Source: Novosphingobium sp. Chol11
GTDB lineage: Bacteria > Pseudomonadota > Alphaproteobacteria > Sphingomonadales > Sphingomonadaceae
Assembly (NCBI GenBank): GCA_945906105.1
Contig: CAMDQO010000025.1
Location: forward strand, 1 to 42,662
Length of the DNA: 42,662 nucleotides
Direction of reading: 5' to 3'
Positions within the stretch are counted from its first letter, which is position 1. Every line of letters begins with the position of its first letter. The translations under genes were made by a program, and so were the position numbers. The notes below the pieces were generated by a model, which ran no database searches, was not told where the DNA came from, and saw only the letters and a program-made list of their open reading frames with translations. Shown one piece after another: positions 33,556-41,907 of the stretch.

Positions 33556-34467
33556 ATGGCCACCTCCTACAGCTTTCACCCCGTTGCCCTTTGCAATATG
33601 TGCGGCGCGCTGCCGGAGACGTTCCACGTTCTGGGCACCAGGCTCAATCGCTCGCAAGGGCGTGATCCGCGCCATGTTCGCGGCGCGGCGGTGACTATCG
33701 TGCAATGCCGCCAATGCGATCTGATCTTCCCCGATCCGCAGCCGGTGCCGGCATCGGTGCTCGATCACTATGATATGCCGGGCGAGGAATACTGGCAGGA
33801 CAACCGCGCCGAAGCCGTAGTGCCACCACTGATGCAGGCCCGGTTTGACGCGCTACGCAGCCGCTTTGATGTGGGCGGCCAGCCAGTCGCGCTGGATGTT
33901 GGGGTAGGTTCAGGCTTTTCGGCGCTGGCGATGATGAACGCCGGGTTCGATGTTCACGGGTTTGAACCGATCCCCCAGTTCCGCGAACTGGCGCTGCGTA
34001 CGCTGGGTTTGCCCGAGGATCGTATCCGCCTGTCGGGTATCGAGGATGCGGACTACCCGGCAGAAAGCTTTGATTTCGTCAATTTCGGGGCGGTGCTGGA
34101 GCATCTTTACGATCCCGGCGGATCGCTGGCCACGGCTGTGCGCTGGCTGCGGCCGGGCGGGCGGATCATGCTGGAAGTCCCCAGCGCGAAATGGTTGATT
34201 GCGCGGCTGATCAATGGCTTTTTCCGGCTCAAGGGCACCAATTACGTCACCCACACCAGCCCGATGCACAGCCCGTTCCACCTTTATGAATTTGGCGAGA
34301 AGTCGTTTCAGCGCAACGGTGAAAAGCTGGGCTACTCTGTCGAAACGCTCAACATCGAGGTGGGTGTTGATACTTCCATGCCAATGTCGCTACAGCGGTT
34401 GCTGCGCCCGGTCATGGCGCGCACCGGCACCGGCATGATGCTAGAAGCGGTGCTGCTCAAGCGCTGA
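33556..34467 (+). CDS. SAM-dependent methyltransferase with N-terminal zinc ribbon
   Basis: The 303-residue product opens with a four-cysteine zinc knuckle (LCNMCGAL and VQCRQCDLIFPDP), typical of sugar C- and O-methyltransferases in deoxysugar loci. The class I SAM fold follows: VALDVGVGSGFSALAMMNAGFDVHGFEP, FDFVNFGAVLEHLYDPGGSLATAVRWLRPGGRIMLEVPS. Likely substrates are a nucleotide sugar or a lipid-linked sugar. It sits right after the RmlD-like gene. Its TGA directly abuts the stop of the convergent asnB gene, so there is no space for a terminator between them. Confidence 0.87.
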   Translation: MATSYSFHPVALCNMCGALPETFHVLGTRLNRSQGRDPRHVRGAAVTIVQCRQCDLIFPDPQPVPASVLDHYDMPGEEYWQDNRAEAVVPPLMQARFDALRSRFDVGGQPVALDVGVGSGFSALAMMNAGFDVHGFEPIPQFRELALRTLGLPEDRIRLSGIEDADYPAESFDFVNFGAVLEHLYDPGGSLATAVRWLRPGGRIMLEVPSAKWLIARLINGFFRLKGTNYVTHTSPMHSPFHLYEFGEKSFQRNGEKLGYSVETLNIEVGVDTSMPMSLQRLLRPVMARTGTGMMLEAVLLKR

Positions 34468-36471
34468 TCAGGATTGGGCGGCGCGCCACGCCTGATACAT
34501 CAGCACTGACCACAAGGGCTGGGTAGCATCCTCGCGGGATTCAAGATGGCTTTGCCAGCGAGCGCGTATCACCGCGACATCGAACAGCCCTTCAGCAGCG
34601 AGAGCCGCAGGCGACAGCAGCTCCTCCGCCCAATCGCGCAAAGGTCCGCGCAGCCACAGCCCAACCGGGATGGCAAAGCCCGCCTTGGGCCGGTCGATCA
34701 GTTCGCGCGGCACATAACGATAAAGCAGCTGCTTGAGGATATCCTTGCCGCCGCCACCGGCAAATTTGAGGCTGGGCGCAATCCGCGCGGCGAGCGCGGT
34801 AACTTGCGGGTCGAGGAAAGGAATCCGCGATTCAAGGCTGACTGCCATGCCCGCCCGGTCAACCTTGGCAAGGATATCATCGGGCAGATAGGTTATGGCA
34901 TCGGCGTGCATCATGCGCAGCTCAAGCGGCAGTCCGGCCAGCCGTGGATCAAGGCTCAGGCGTTGCTCCCGGTGCAGATCGCCCGCCAGCGGAGCGCCGT
35001 GCAGCGCCCAATCATCGAGGAAGCTGTCAAATAACATATCGAAATCGCGCGAACGGGCCATCAGTTTCAGCCCGCGCTGGGCGTTGTGTCCGAATTGCAC
35101 AGAACGGCGGCGGCGGGTTAGATCGGACAGGCCATTCCGCAGACCCGGTGGCAGCGCGCCCGCCATGCCGAGGCCAGCGCGGCGCAGTGGGCCGGGCACC
35201 TTGTCCATCATCCGCCACAGACGCGGGAACTGCACATGGCGGTTATAGCCACCGAACAGCTCGTCGCCCGCATCGCCGGACAGCGAGACCGTGACCTGAC
35301 TGCGCGCCAGTTTAGAGACGAGATGCGTGGGAATCTGCGATGAATCGGCGAATGGCTCGTCATACATCGCCGGGAGCTGCGGGATGACGTTCAGCGCGTC
35401 CTGCGCGGTGACATAGAGCTCGGTGTGCTCGGTGCCGATGGCCTTCGCGACCTTTTTGGCGAACACTGCCTCGTCAAAACCGGCCTCGGCAAAGCCAATC
35501 GTGAAGCTGCGGATTGGCTGGGCGACGCAGCGCTGGGCGATGGCAGTGATCAGCGAGCTGTCGATACCGCCTGACAGAAAGGTGCCTACCGGCACATCGG
35601 CGACCAACTGGCGACCTACCGCGCCGGTCAACGCCTCTTCCAGTGCCTCCAGCGCTTCATGGCTGTCGCTGATCGGATCGGCGGCCCCGGCCAGCACCTG
35701 ATCGGCATAGTCGAAATAGCGGGTCAGCCGGATCGCGCCGGTTGCTCCAACCTCGGGTGCTGACTGCAATGGCATGGTGTCAGCATTGGCTGGCAGAGTC
35801 AGCAAAGTGCCCGGCGGCAACTTGTAGATGCGCTGGTAGATCGAAAGCGGCGCGGGCACATAGGCGCGGGCCATCAGGCTGGCGAGGGCTTGGCGCTCAA
35901 CCGGATTGTCAAAGCCCTGTGTGGCTTGAATCGGGCCTAAAGTTGAGGCGAAGGCAAGGCCAGCCTTGGTCCAGCCATAATAGAGCGGCTTTTCACCAAA
36001 CCGGTCGCGCGCCAGCGTCAGCTCGCGCTGGTGATTATCCCAGAGCGCCAGCGCGAACATGCCCGAGGTGCGTTCCAGCGCGCGCTCAACACCCCATGCG
36101 ACAATCGCGGCAAGCAGCACTTCGGTATCCGAATGGCCTCTCCAGTTCTGGGCCAAGTTCTGGGCCAAGTTCTGGCCCAAGTTCTGGCCGTTTCCGGTAG
36201 CTTCCAGCTCGGCGCGCAGTTCCATGAAATTGTAGATTTCACCGTTGTAGGTGATTTCATAGCGCCCACAGGCCGATGACATCGGCTGATGTCCGGCCTC
36301 GGTCAGATCAATGATCGCCAGTCGGCGGTGGCCAAAGCCAATCCGAGCATCCTCGCTCAGCCATTCGCCAGCGCTGTCTGGCCCGCGCGGCACGATGCGC
36401 GCTGTCATCCTGCGCAGCTGCTCAGGGGTTACGGGGTGACGGCTGTTCAGCAGCCCGGCTATTCCGCACAT
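34468..36471 (-). CDS. asnB: Asparagine synthase-like amidotransferase
   Basis: The 667-residue protein has a class II glutamine amidotransferase domain with nucleophile Cys2 (MCGIAGLL), then RIVPRGPDSAGEW, YNGEIYNFMELRAELE and the DRFGEKPLYYG end. The ATP-dependent synthetase domain follows: FLSGGIDSSLITAIA and SLSGDAGDELFGGYNRH, with DDILAKVDRAGMAVSLESRIPFLD. In polysaccharide loci such enzymes amidate uronic acids, and three uronate-forming routes are encoded nearby; true asparagine synthesis is the alternative. ATG 36471 is chosen because Cys must be residue 2; a longer frame starts at 36507. Residues 93-109 are an extra NLAQ repeat. It runs against its neighbours. Confidence 0.88.
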   Translation of the reverse strand: MCGIAGLLNSRHPVTPEQLRRMTARIVPRGPDSAGEWLSEDARIGFGHRRLAIIDLTEAGHQPMSSACGRYEITYNGEIYNFMELRAELEATGNGQNLGQNLAQNLAQNWRGHSDTEVLLAAIVAWGVERALERTSGMFALALWDNHQRELTLARDRFGEKPLYYGWTKAGLAFASTLGPIQATQGFDNPVERQALASLMARAYVPAPLSIYQRIYKLPPGTLLTLPANADTMPLQSAPEVGATGAIRLTRYFDYADQVLAGAADPISDSHEALEALEEALTGAVGRQLVADVPVGTFLSGGIDSSLITAIAQRCVAQPIRSFTIGFAEAGFDEAVFAKKVAKAIGTEHTELYVTAQDALNVIPQLPAMYDEPFADSSQIPTHLVSKLARSQVTVSLSGDAGDELFGGYNRHVQFPRLWRMMDKVPGPLRRAGLGMAGALPPGLRNGLSDLTRRRRSVQFGHNAQRGLKLMARSRDFDMLFDSFLDDWALHGAPLAGDLHREQRLSLDPRLAGLPLELRMMHADAITYLPDDILAKVDRAGMAVSLESRIPFLDPQVTALAARIAPSLKFAGGGGKDILKQLLYRYVPRELIDRPKAGFAIPVGLWLRGPLRDWAEELLSPAALAAEGLFDVAVIRARWQSHLESREDATQPLWSVLMYQAWRAAQS
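36144..36190. repeat. In-frame 12-bp tandem repeat within asnB
   Basis: About 3.9 copies of AGTTCTGGGCCA run head to tail; the first two are identical and the third has one change. On the coding strand they read QNLG/QNLA units at residues 93-109, placed just before the WRGHSDTEVLL segment. Because the unit is a multiple of three, changes in copy number keep the frame. Confidence 0.9.
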
Positions 36472-36606
36472 GGCCTGCCGATAGGGCCCAAGCGCCTGAT
36501 TGTCCATGGCTCTGCTTGCGCAATTCGCGCTGGCAAGCGCCTCGCTTCGCCCCTATCAGGCGCTGGCTATGCCGATTGGGGCTGGGGCTATATGGAAGGT
36601 TAATCT

Positions 36607-37566
36607 GTGAGTCGGAATTATGGCAGCCGTAAACGTGTTCTGGTTACGGGCGGCGCGGGATTCCTCGGGTCACATCTGATCGACCGGCTGCTTGAGCAGG
36701 GCCACGACGTGATCTGCGCCGATAACTATTTCACCGGCTCGCGCGATAATATCGCACATGTCTGGGGGCATGAACGGTTTGAATTCATCCGCCACGATGT
36801 CACCTTCCCGCTCTATATCGAGGTGGACGAGATCTACAATCTCGCCTGTCCGGCCTCACCGGTGCATTATCAGCACGATCCAGTGGCAACGACCAAGACC
36901 AGCGTTCATGGTGCGATCAATATGCTGGGGCTGGCGAAACGGCTGGGTGCGCGGATTTTTCAGGCCTCGACCTCTGAAGTCTATGGTGATCCATCAATGC
37001 ACCCGCAGCGCGAGGAATACTGGGGCAACGTCAATCCCATCGGCCCGCGCTCCTGCTATGATGAGGGCAAGCGCTGCGCCGAAACGCTGTTTTTCGATTA
37101 CCACCGCCAGCACGGGCTGGAGATCAAGGTGGCGCGCATCTTCAACACCTATGGCCCGCGGATGCACCCCTCTGATGGCCGCGTGGTGTCCAACTTCATC
37201 GTTCAGGCGCTGAAGGGTGAGCCGATCACCATTTACGGCGATGGCGAACAGACGCGCAGCTTCTGCTATGTTGATGATCTGCTGCGCGGGTTTATCGCGC
37301 TGATGGAATCGCCCGCCGATGTCACCGGCCCGATCAACATCGGCAACCCCGGTGAATTCACCATCCGTGAACTGGCCGAAAAGGTCATCGCCATGACCGG
37401 CGCCAAGTCCGAACTGGTGCAGTTGCCATTGCCCGCCGATGATCCGCGCCAGCGCAAGCCTGATATTACCAAGGCACGCGAACAGCTGGGCTGGGAGCCG
37501 AGTATTGCGCTGGAAGAAGGTCTGGGCAAGACGATCGACTATTTCCGGACCAAGCTGGAGCTTTGA
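36607..37566 (+). CDS. UDP-xylose synthase (UDP-glucuronate decarboxylase)
   Basis: The 319-residue short-chain dehydrogenase has [65 protein letters not shown], and [32 protein letters not shown] carries the Tyr-x-x-x-Lys pair, and [21 protein letters not shown] follows. This sequence set is diagnostic of Uxs, which decarboxylates UDP-GlcA to UDP-xylose. GTG 36607 has GGAAGG 6 bp upstream. It competes with LpsL for UDP-GlcA. It starts a plus-strand run with a glycosyltransferase and the flippase, divergent from asnB. Confidence 0.93.
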   Translation: MSRNYGSRKRVLVTGGAGFLGSHLIDRLLEQGHDVICADNYFTGSRDNIAHVWGHERFEFIRHDVTFPLYIEVDEIYNLACPASPVHYQHDPVATTKTSVHGAINMLGLAKRLGARIFQASTSEVYGDPSMHPQREEYWGNVNPIGPRSCYDEGKRCAETLFFDYHRQHGLEIKVARIFNTYGPRMHPSDGRVVSNFIVQALKGEPITIYGDGEQTRSFCYVDDLLRGFIALMESPADVTGPINIGNPGEFTIRELAEKVIAMTGAKSELVQLPLPADDPRQRKPDITKAREQLGWEPSIALEEGLGKTIDYFRTKLEL

Positions 37567-37585
37567 GCCTTAGGGCGGCACACCT

Positions 37586-38692
37586 ATGGCAGGCCATGTC
37601 GCCTTTCTCTTGCCGAATATGGGCGCGGGCGGTGCCGAACGGCTGACGATTGACCTGATGGCCGGCTTCATCGCGCGCGACGTAAGGGTGGATCTGGTGC
37701 TGCTGGCGCGCGCTGGTGCATTCCTGAGCCTTGTGCCAGAAGGCGTTCGGGTGATCGATCTCGCCGCCCCACGCCTGCGCCATGCGTTCTTGCCGCTGCG
37801 ACGCTATTTGCGCCGTGAGAAGCCCGATGCATTGGTCGCGGCGATGTGGCCACTCACCTCCGTCGCGGTCGCTGCTGCCGCTGGGCTGCATAAGCGCCCG
37901 CGCGTGATCATCAGCGATCATTGCCCGCTCAAGCAGCAATATGCGCACAAACTGCGAGGCCTGCGCCTGTCGATGCGGGCAACCTATCGCTATGCTGATG
38001 CGGTGGTGGGCGTTTCCGACGGGCTATCGGAGGAATTGGCTGATCTGGCGGGCATCAACCGTGCGCGCGTGACGACCATTGCCAACCCGGTGCCAGTGCC
38101 GCTGACTTCGGGCATCGATCCGCAGAGTCTGTGGCAAGGCCGCCCGGGCAAGCGGCTGATCTCTGTCGGTACACTCAAGCCGGAAAAGAACCATGCGCTG
38201 CTGATCGACGCCTTTGCGCTGTTGGTGCGCGATCAGGATGCAGTGCTGGCGATTGTCGGCGAAGGAACGACACGAGGGCAGCTTGAAGCACAGGTGGCGC
38301 GGCTTGGGCTTTCGGATCGTGTGCTCTTGCCGGGGTACACCGCAACACCGGGTGATTGGTATGCCGGGGCCGACCTGTTCGTGCTGTCATCAGACTATGA
38401 AGGCTTCGGCAATGTCATGGTGGAAGCGATGCATTTCGGCCTGACGGCGGTGGCGACCGATTGCCCCTATGGCCCGGCTGACGTTCTGGGAGCCGATGTG
38501 CTGGGAGCCTCTGGACTTACCGACGGCCGCTGGGGCGTTCTGGTGCCATGCGGGGATGCCGCCGCACTGGCCGAGGCGATGAAAACAGCGCTGCCCAATC
38601 CGCTTGATCCGGCTTCGCAGCGGACACGCGCATCGCACTATTCGCTGGAGCGGGCTGTCGAAGCTTACTGGCGATTGATGGCGCAGCCATGA
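37586..38692 (+). CDS. GT4 family glycosyltransferase
   Basis: The 368-residue GT-B transferase has the acceptor-domain head FLLPNMGAGGAERLTIDLM, typical of GT4 enzymes. The donor domain has KRLISVGTLKPEKNHALLIDAFALL, LLPGYTATPGDWYAGADLFVLSSDYEGFGNVMVEAM and FGLTAVATDCPYGPADVL, with the E-x7-E type motif. Just after this is a short duplicated run, VLGADVLGASG, from a 15-bp near-repeat around 38484-38510. It lies behind the UDP-xylose synthase gene, so xylose is one possible donor. Its stop overlaps wzx by 4 bp. Confidence 0.9.
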   Translation: MAGHVAFLLPNMGAGGAERLTIDLMAGFIARDVRVDLVLLARAGAFLSLVPEGVRVIDLAAPRLRHAFLPLRRYLRREKPDALVAAMWPLTSVAVAAAAGLHKRPRVIISDHCPLKQQYAHKLRGLRLSMRATYRYADAVVGVSDGLSEELADLAGINRARVTTIANPVPVPLTSGIDPQSLWQGRPGKRLISVGTLKPEKNHALLIDAFALLVRDQDAVLAIVGEGTTRGQLEAQVARLGLSDRVLLPGYTATPGDWYAGADLFVLSSDYEGFGNVMVEAMHFGLTAVATDCPYGPADVLGADVLGASGLTDGRWGVLVPCGDAAALAEAMKTALPNPLDPASQRTRASHYSLERAVEAYWRLMAQP

Positions 38693-40086
38693 GCGGCCCC
38701 GCCCCATCTGTCTCGCCCGTGCGCCAGTTTTTTCGCTCATCGGGCATGATGGCCATGCTTTATGCTGGGTCGACTGGGCTGACATTCGTGGTCGGGGTGG
38801 TGTTGGCACGGCTGCTGGGAGCGGCGGATTATGGCATCTATGCTTTGGCCCTGACCACGGCGACGCTGGTAGGGACAGTCACCGAATTCGGCCTGCCGGT
38901 GCTCGCCATGCGTGAGGTTGGCGCGGCGCGGGCGAGCGGTAACTGGAGCGAGCTGCGCGGATTGTTGCAGTGGTCTGACCGGGCGATTGCGCTGCTCTCG
39001 CTGCTGCTGATCGCCGGGACTTATGCTGCCGTGGCAAGGTCTGATGCGGCGCAGGATTCAGCCTATCTGGCGGCGATGCTGTGGGCGGTGCTGTTGATCC
39101 CCTTCGTGGCGATCGGCAAACTACGCTCGTTTGTGCTGCTGGCGCTGGACCATGTCTTTTCCAGCCAGTTCGCGGTGATGATCCTGCGCCCGCTGGTATT
39201 TCTTGTCCTGTGCCTGATCCTGGCATGGCAGAGCGGCGGCCAGCTTTCGGCGACGACGGCGCTGATCGCGCAGCTGGCAGGGGCGGTGGCGGCGATGGCC
39301 GCAGTGCTGTGGCTTTACCATCGCTATCGCCCCCGCCAGCTGGCCGGGATCAAGCCACACTATGCCGTGCGCGAGTGGCTGGGAGCCTGCCTGCCGATGG
39401 GGCTGACCGAAGGCTTGCGGGTGTTGCAGGGGCAGTTAGCCCTGTTGCTGGTCGGCTGGCTGGCTGGCGCAGCAGCGGCGGGCGTTTACCGGGTTGCCGA
39501 TGCGGTGATGCAGGTGACGGCGCTGGCCAGCTCGATCGTCGGCACGGCAGCGACGCCCTTGTTCGGGCGGCTGTTCAAACAAGGCGACAGCGCCGGGTTG
39601 GAGCGTGTTGCCGTGCTGGCAGCGCTGGTCATGGCCGGCGGGGCGCTGCTGCTCGGTCTGCCGCTGGCACTGGCGGGGCAGTGGATTTTTCCCTTGGTCT
39701 TCGGCGCAGACTTTGCCGCATCGGCTGCGGTGTTCACCATTCTTTGGCTAGGGGCCGTGCTGGCGGCGGGCTGCGGACTGGTGCTCGCGGTCGCCAATAT
39801 GACCGGGCAGCACGTGCTTTCAACCCAATCGTTCATGCTGATTGCGCTGGCCAACCTTGTGCTGGGGGCATGGCTGATCCCGGCGCACGGCGCTGAAGGG
39901 GCTGCGTTTGCCTCAGCCGTGGCGCTGGTGCTGGGCAACGGTTTCTGTGCCATCCGCCTGAAACAGCGCACCGGGATCAACGCTACGCTGTTCAATCCCG
40001 CCGCGCCGGGGATTGCACTTGATGCGCTGCGGCAGGTCAGGCAGTTAGCCGCATCACTGATTTCCGGCACCAGGCGCGGCGAATGA
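38689..40086 (+). CDS. Wzx-type polysaccharide flippase
   Basis: The 465-residue protein is almost wholly membrane-embedded with 12 or more hydrophobic segments. It follows the MATE/MOP Polysacc_synt pattern: MAMLYAGSTGLTFVVGVVLARLLGAADYGIYALALTTATLVGTVTEFGLPVLAMREVGAARA. An internal repeat of the fold starts near YAVREWLGACLPMGLTEGLRVLQGQ. It should move the undecaprenyl-linked repeat unit across the inner membrane. The start overlaps the upstream glycosyltransferase by 4 bp. Together with the EpsG-like gene at the right edge it implies a Wzx/Wzy-dependent pathway. Confidence 0.9.
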   Translation: MSGPAPSVSPVRQFFRSSGMMAMLYAGSTGLTFVVGVVLARLLGAADYGIYALALTTATLVGTVTEFGLPVLAMREVGAARASGNWSELRGLLQWSDRAIALLSLLLIAGTYAAVARSDAAQDSAYLAAMLWAVLLIPFVAIGKLRSFVLLALDHVFSSQFAVMILRPLVFLVLCLILAWQSGGQLSATTALIAQLAGAVAAMAAVLWLYHRYRPRQLAGIKPHYAVREWLGACLPMGLTEGLRVLQGQLALLLVGWLAGAAAAGVYRVADAVMQVTALASSIVGTAATPLFGRLFKQGDSAGLERVAVLAALVMAGGALLLGLPLALAGQWIFPLVFGADFAASAAVFTILWLGAVLAAGCGLVLAVANMTGQHVLSTQSFMLIALANLVLGAWLIPAHGAEGAAFASAVALVLGNGFCAIRLKQRTGINATLFNPAAPGIALDALRQVRQLAASLISGTRRGE

Positions 40087-40108
40087 TCAAACGGGGATAT
40101 GACAGGCC

Positions 40109-41032
40109 ATGCTGAAGCAGAGCATCAAACGCTGGCGTGATACTTCGCCGCTGATGGAGCCGGTATGCCGTGTTTTGCGCAAAGTGGTGCCGCTGCCGCA
40201 AAGTGTCTGGCAGCATCTGGCCTTTACCGGCATCGCTGATTTTACCGTCGCGGGGCGACGCGTGAAGATGCGGCACTTTGGCGCAGAGATCGAGAACAGC
40301 CTGTTCTGGGCGGGCTATGGCCATGATTGGGAAGCAACCACGCTGCTTGCCTGGGTACGGCTGGCGGGCGAGGCGCAGGTGGTTTTCGATGTTGGGGCCA
40401 ATACCGGACTGTTTGCCCTTGCCGCCTGTGCCGCCAATCCGGCTGCGCGCGTCCATGCCTTTGAGCCGATGCCCGCCATTGCCGCGCGGCTCAGGCAGAA
40501 TGTTGCGCTTAATGCCTCGCCGGTCACGGTCCATCAGCTTGCCGTTTCGGACAGCGATGGCTCTGCGCAGATCCGCGCAATGGAAGCTGCGCATGAATAT
40601 TCTGCGAGCTTCGAGCAGATGGACTGGATGAACGCGGAAAACGTCACTCTGGTCGAGGTCAAGGTGGCGAGACTTGATGGCGTTATCGCTGCCACCGGTG
40701 ATCGGCCGGACCTGATCAAGCTCGATGTCGAACGCCATGAACCGCAGGCACTGCGCGGTTTGTGGGCCGGATTGGGTGAGGGCCCACCGCCCACCATGGT
40801 CATCGAAGTGCTGGATGATGAAGTGGCCGCTAGGGTACGCGATGAGATCGAGGGGCGGGGCTATTCAGCTTTCGTGATCCATGAGGGCCAGAGCATCACC
40901 CGCGGCACCATCCATGCCGAACCCGGAACGATGAACTGGCTGCTGATACCCGAAGGCGCGACAGGCTTTGGCGCGCAGCTTATTGCGCAGGGCACCATGA
41001 GCCATGCCGAATTGATCGCAGGACGAAGTTGA
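40109..41032 (+). CDS. FkbM family methyltransferase
   Basis: The 307-residue protein has an N-terminal helical stretch of about 90 residues. The FkbM class I SAM domain follows: VVFDVGANTGLFALAACAANPAARVHAFEPMPAIAARLRQNVALN, VHQLAVSDSDGSAQI, VKVARLDGVIA and LIKLDVERHEPQALRGL. FkbM enzymes O-methylate hydroxyl groups of sugars and secondary metabolites, so it probably caps or decorates the polymer. It follows wzx after 22 bp. The next gene is 161 bp away and differs in base composition. Confidence 0.9.
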   Translation: MLKQSIKRWRDTSPLMEPVCRVLRKVVPLPQSVWQHLAFTGIADFTVAGRRVKMRHFGAEIENSLFWAGYGHDWEATTLLAWVRLAGEAQVVFDVGANTGLFALAACAANPAARVHAFEPMPAIAARLRQNVALNASPVTVHQLAVSDSDGSAQIRAMEAAHEYSASFEQMDWMNAENVTLVEVKVARLDGVIAATGDRPDLIKLDVERHEPQALRGLWAGLGEGPPPTMVIEVLDDEVAARVRDEIEGRGYSAFVIHEGQSITRGTIHAEPGTMNWLLIPEGATGFGAQLIAQGTMSHAELIAGRS

Positions 41033-41140
41033 ATTGCATACCCTGACCGAATAATTCGGGCTCAATCAAAGGCGGAATCTGAAAAGTGATTGCTTCAATA
41101 TCGCCACATCTTTAACCAGCAAGACGACCATAGCCCTTTC

Positions 41141-41184
41141 CAACCCCATATCCTTCTCCAACCCCATATCCTTCTCCAACCAAC
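41141..41184. repeat. 18-bp tandem repeat before a methyltransferase gene
   Basis: CAACCCCATATCCTTCTC occurs twice exactly (41141-41158 and 41159-41176), followed by a partial third copy CAACCAAC. It ends 9 bp before the next ATG, so it lies in the leader where a ribosome-binding site is expected. No good Shine-Dalgarno sequence is left between it and the start. Confidence 0.85.
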
Positions 41185-41193
41185 GGGATAGCC

Positions 41194-41907
41194 ATGAATA
41201 TAGTTGCCCGAATTGCTAACCGACTTGGCAGGCGCTGGGGTATTCGTCCCTTTTCGTGGGCGGCCCCCTGTAGCCTCGAAGAGGTAGGTGGCGACCATTT
41301 GAATCTGTTCGATCGCATTCATGATCTCAACTATTGGGGATCGGAAGAATCCGTCTCGGGCGGTGGCTCGACCCATGGGCGTACGGCTGAATATGCAAAA
41401 TTGCTGAGCCGATTGATTGAGCAGCGGCAGATTCGTTCGATGTTCGATGCACCTTGCGGCGATCTCAACTGGATCGGCAATGTTATTGACGCAACTGGCG
41501 TTTCCTACAGCGGAGGCGATGTGTCCGAGCGCGCGATCGATATAGCCTTGCAACGTCGGCCAGGTGCCGATGTCCGTCTTTTCGATATTCGCCATGACGC
41601 TTTCCCCGATGCGGATATCTGGCATTGCCGTGACTGCCTGTTTCACCTGTCGTTTGATGATGGTTTGGCCGCCTTGCGTAATTTTGCGAACAGCAAGATT
41701 GATTGGGCCTTAATTACTACAAATACAGCCCGCTGGATGCGAAACATCGACATAGCTACCGGTGGCTGGCGGGTACTTGATCTTGAACGTGCCCCATTCA
41801 ATCTTCCTTCACCCGAGCTGCGCCTCAAAGACTATCCCGAAAAGACCGAGTTTCCGCGTTATGTCGCCCTGTGGCGACGCGAAGCAATTGCTGCGGCACT
41901 TAAATGA
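41194..41907 (+). CDS. Class I SAM-dependent methyltransferase
   Basis: The 237-residue protein has the pattern MFDAPCGDLNWIGNVI (SAM motif I), YSGGDVSERAIDIALQR, RLFDIRHDAFPDADIWHCRDCLFHLSFDDGLAALRNF and a TTNTARW segment. This DAPCGD...CRDCLFHLS form is common in capsule and O-antigen loci, where the substrate is usually not known. The gene is visibly poorer in GC than its neighbours, and the 161-bp leader is AT-rich and repeat-bearing, which suggests a separate origin. ATG 41194 is chosen as the first start of the frame. The stop overlaps the next gene by 4 bp. Confidence 0.8.
   Translation: MNIVARIANRLGRRWGIRPFSWAAPCSLEEVGGDHLNLFDRIHDLNYWGSEESVSGGGSTHGRTAEYAKLLSRLIEQRQIRSMFDAPCGDLNWIGNVIDATGVSYSGGDVSERAIDIALQRRPGADVRLFDIRHDAFPDADIWHCRDCLFHLSFDDGLAALRNFANSKIDWALITTNTARWMRNIDIATGGWRVLDLERAPFNLPSPELRLKDYPEKTEFPRYVALWRREAIAAALK

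Noticed and set aside
41141..41184. Possible CRISPR-like array
   Set aside because: Units are directly adjacent with no spacers and only 2.4 copies.
41095..41646. Minus-strand frame with a WGWRRI repeat
   Set aside because: The repeated residues come from the 18-bp tandem DNA repeat read backward; the plus-strand methyltransferase explains the region.
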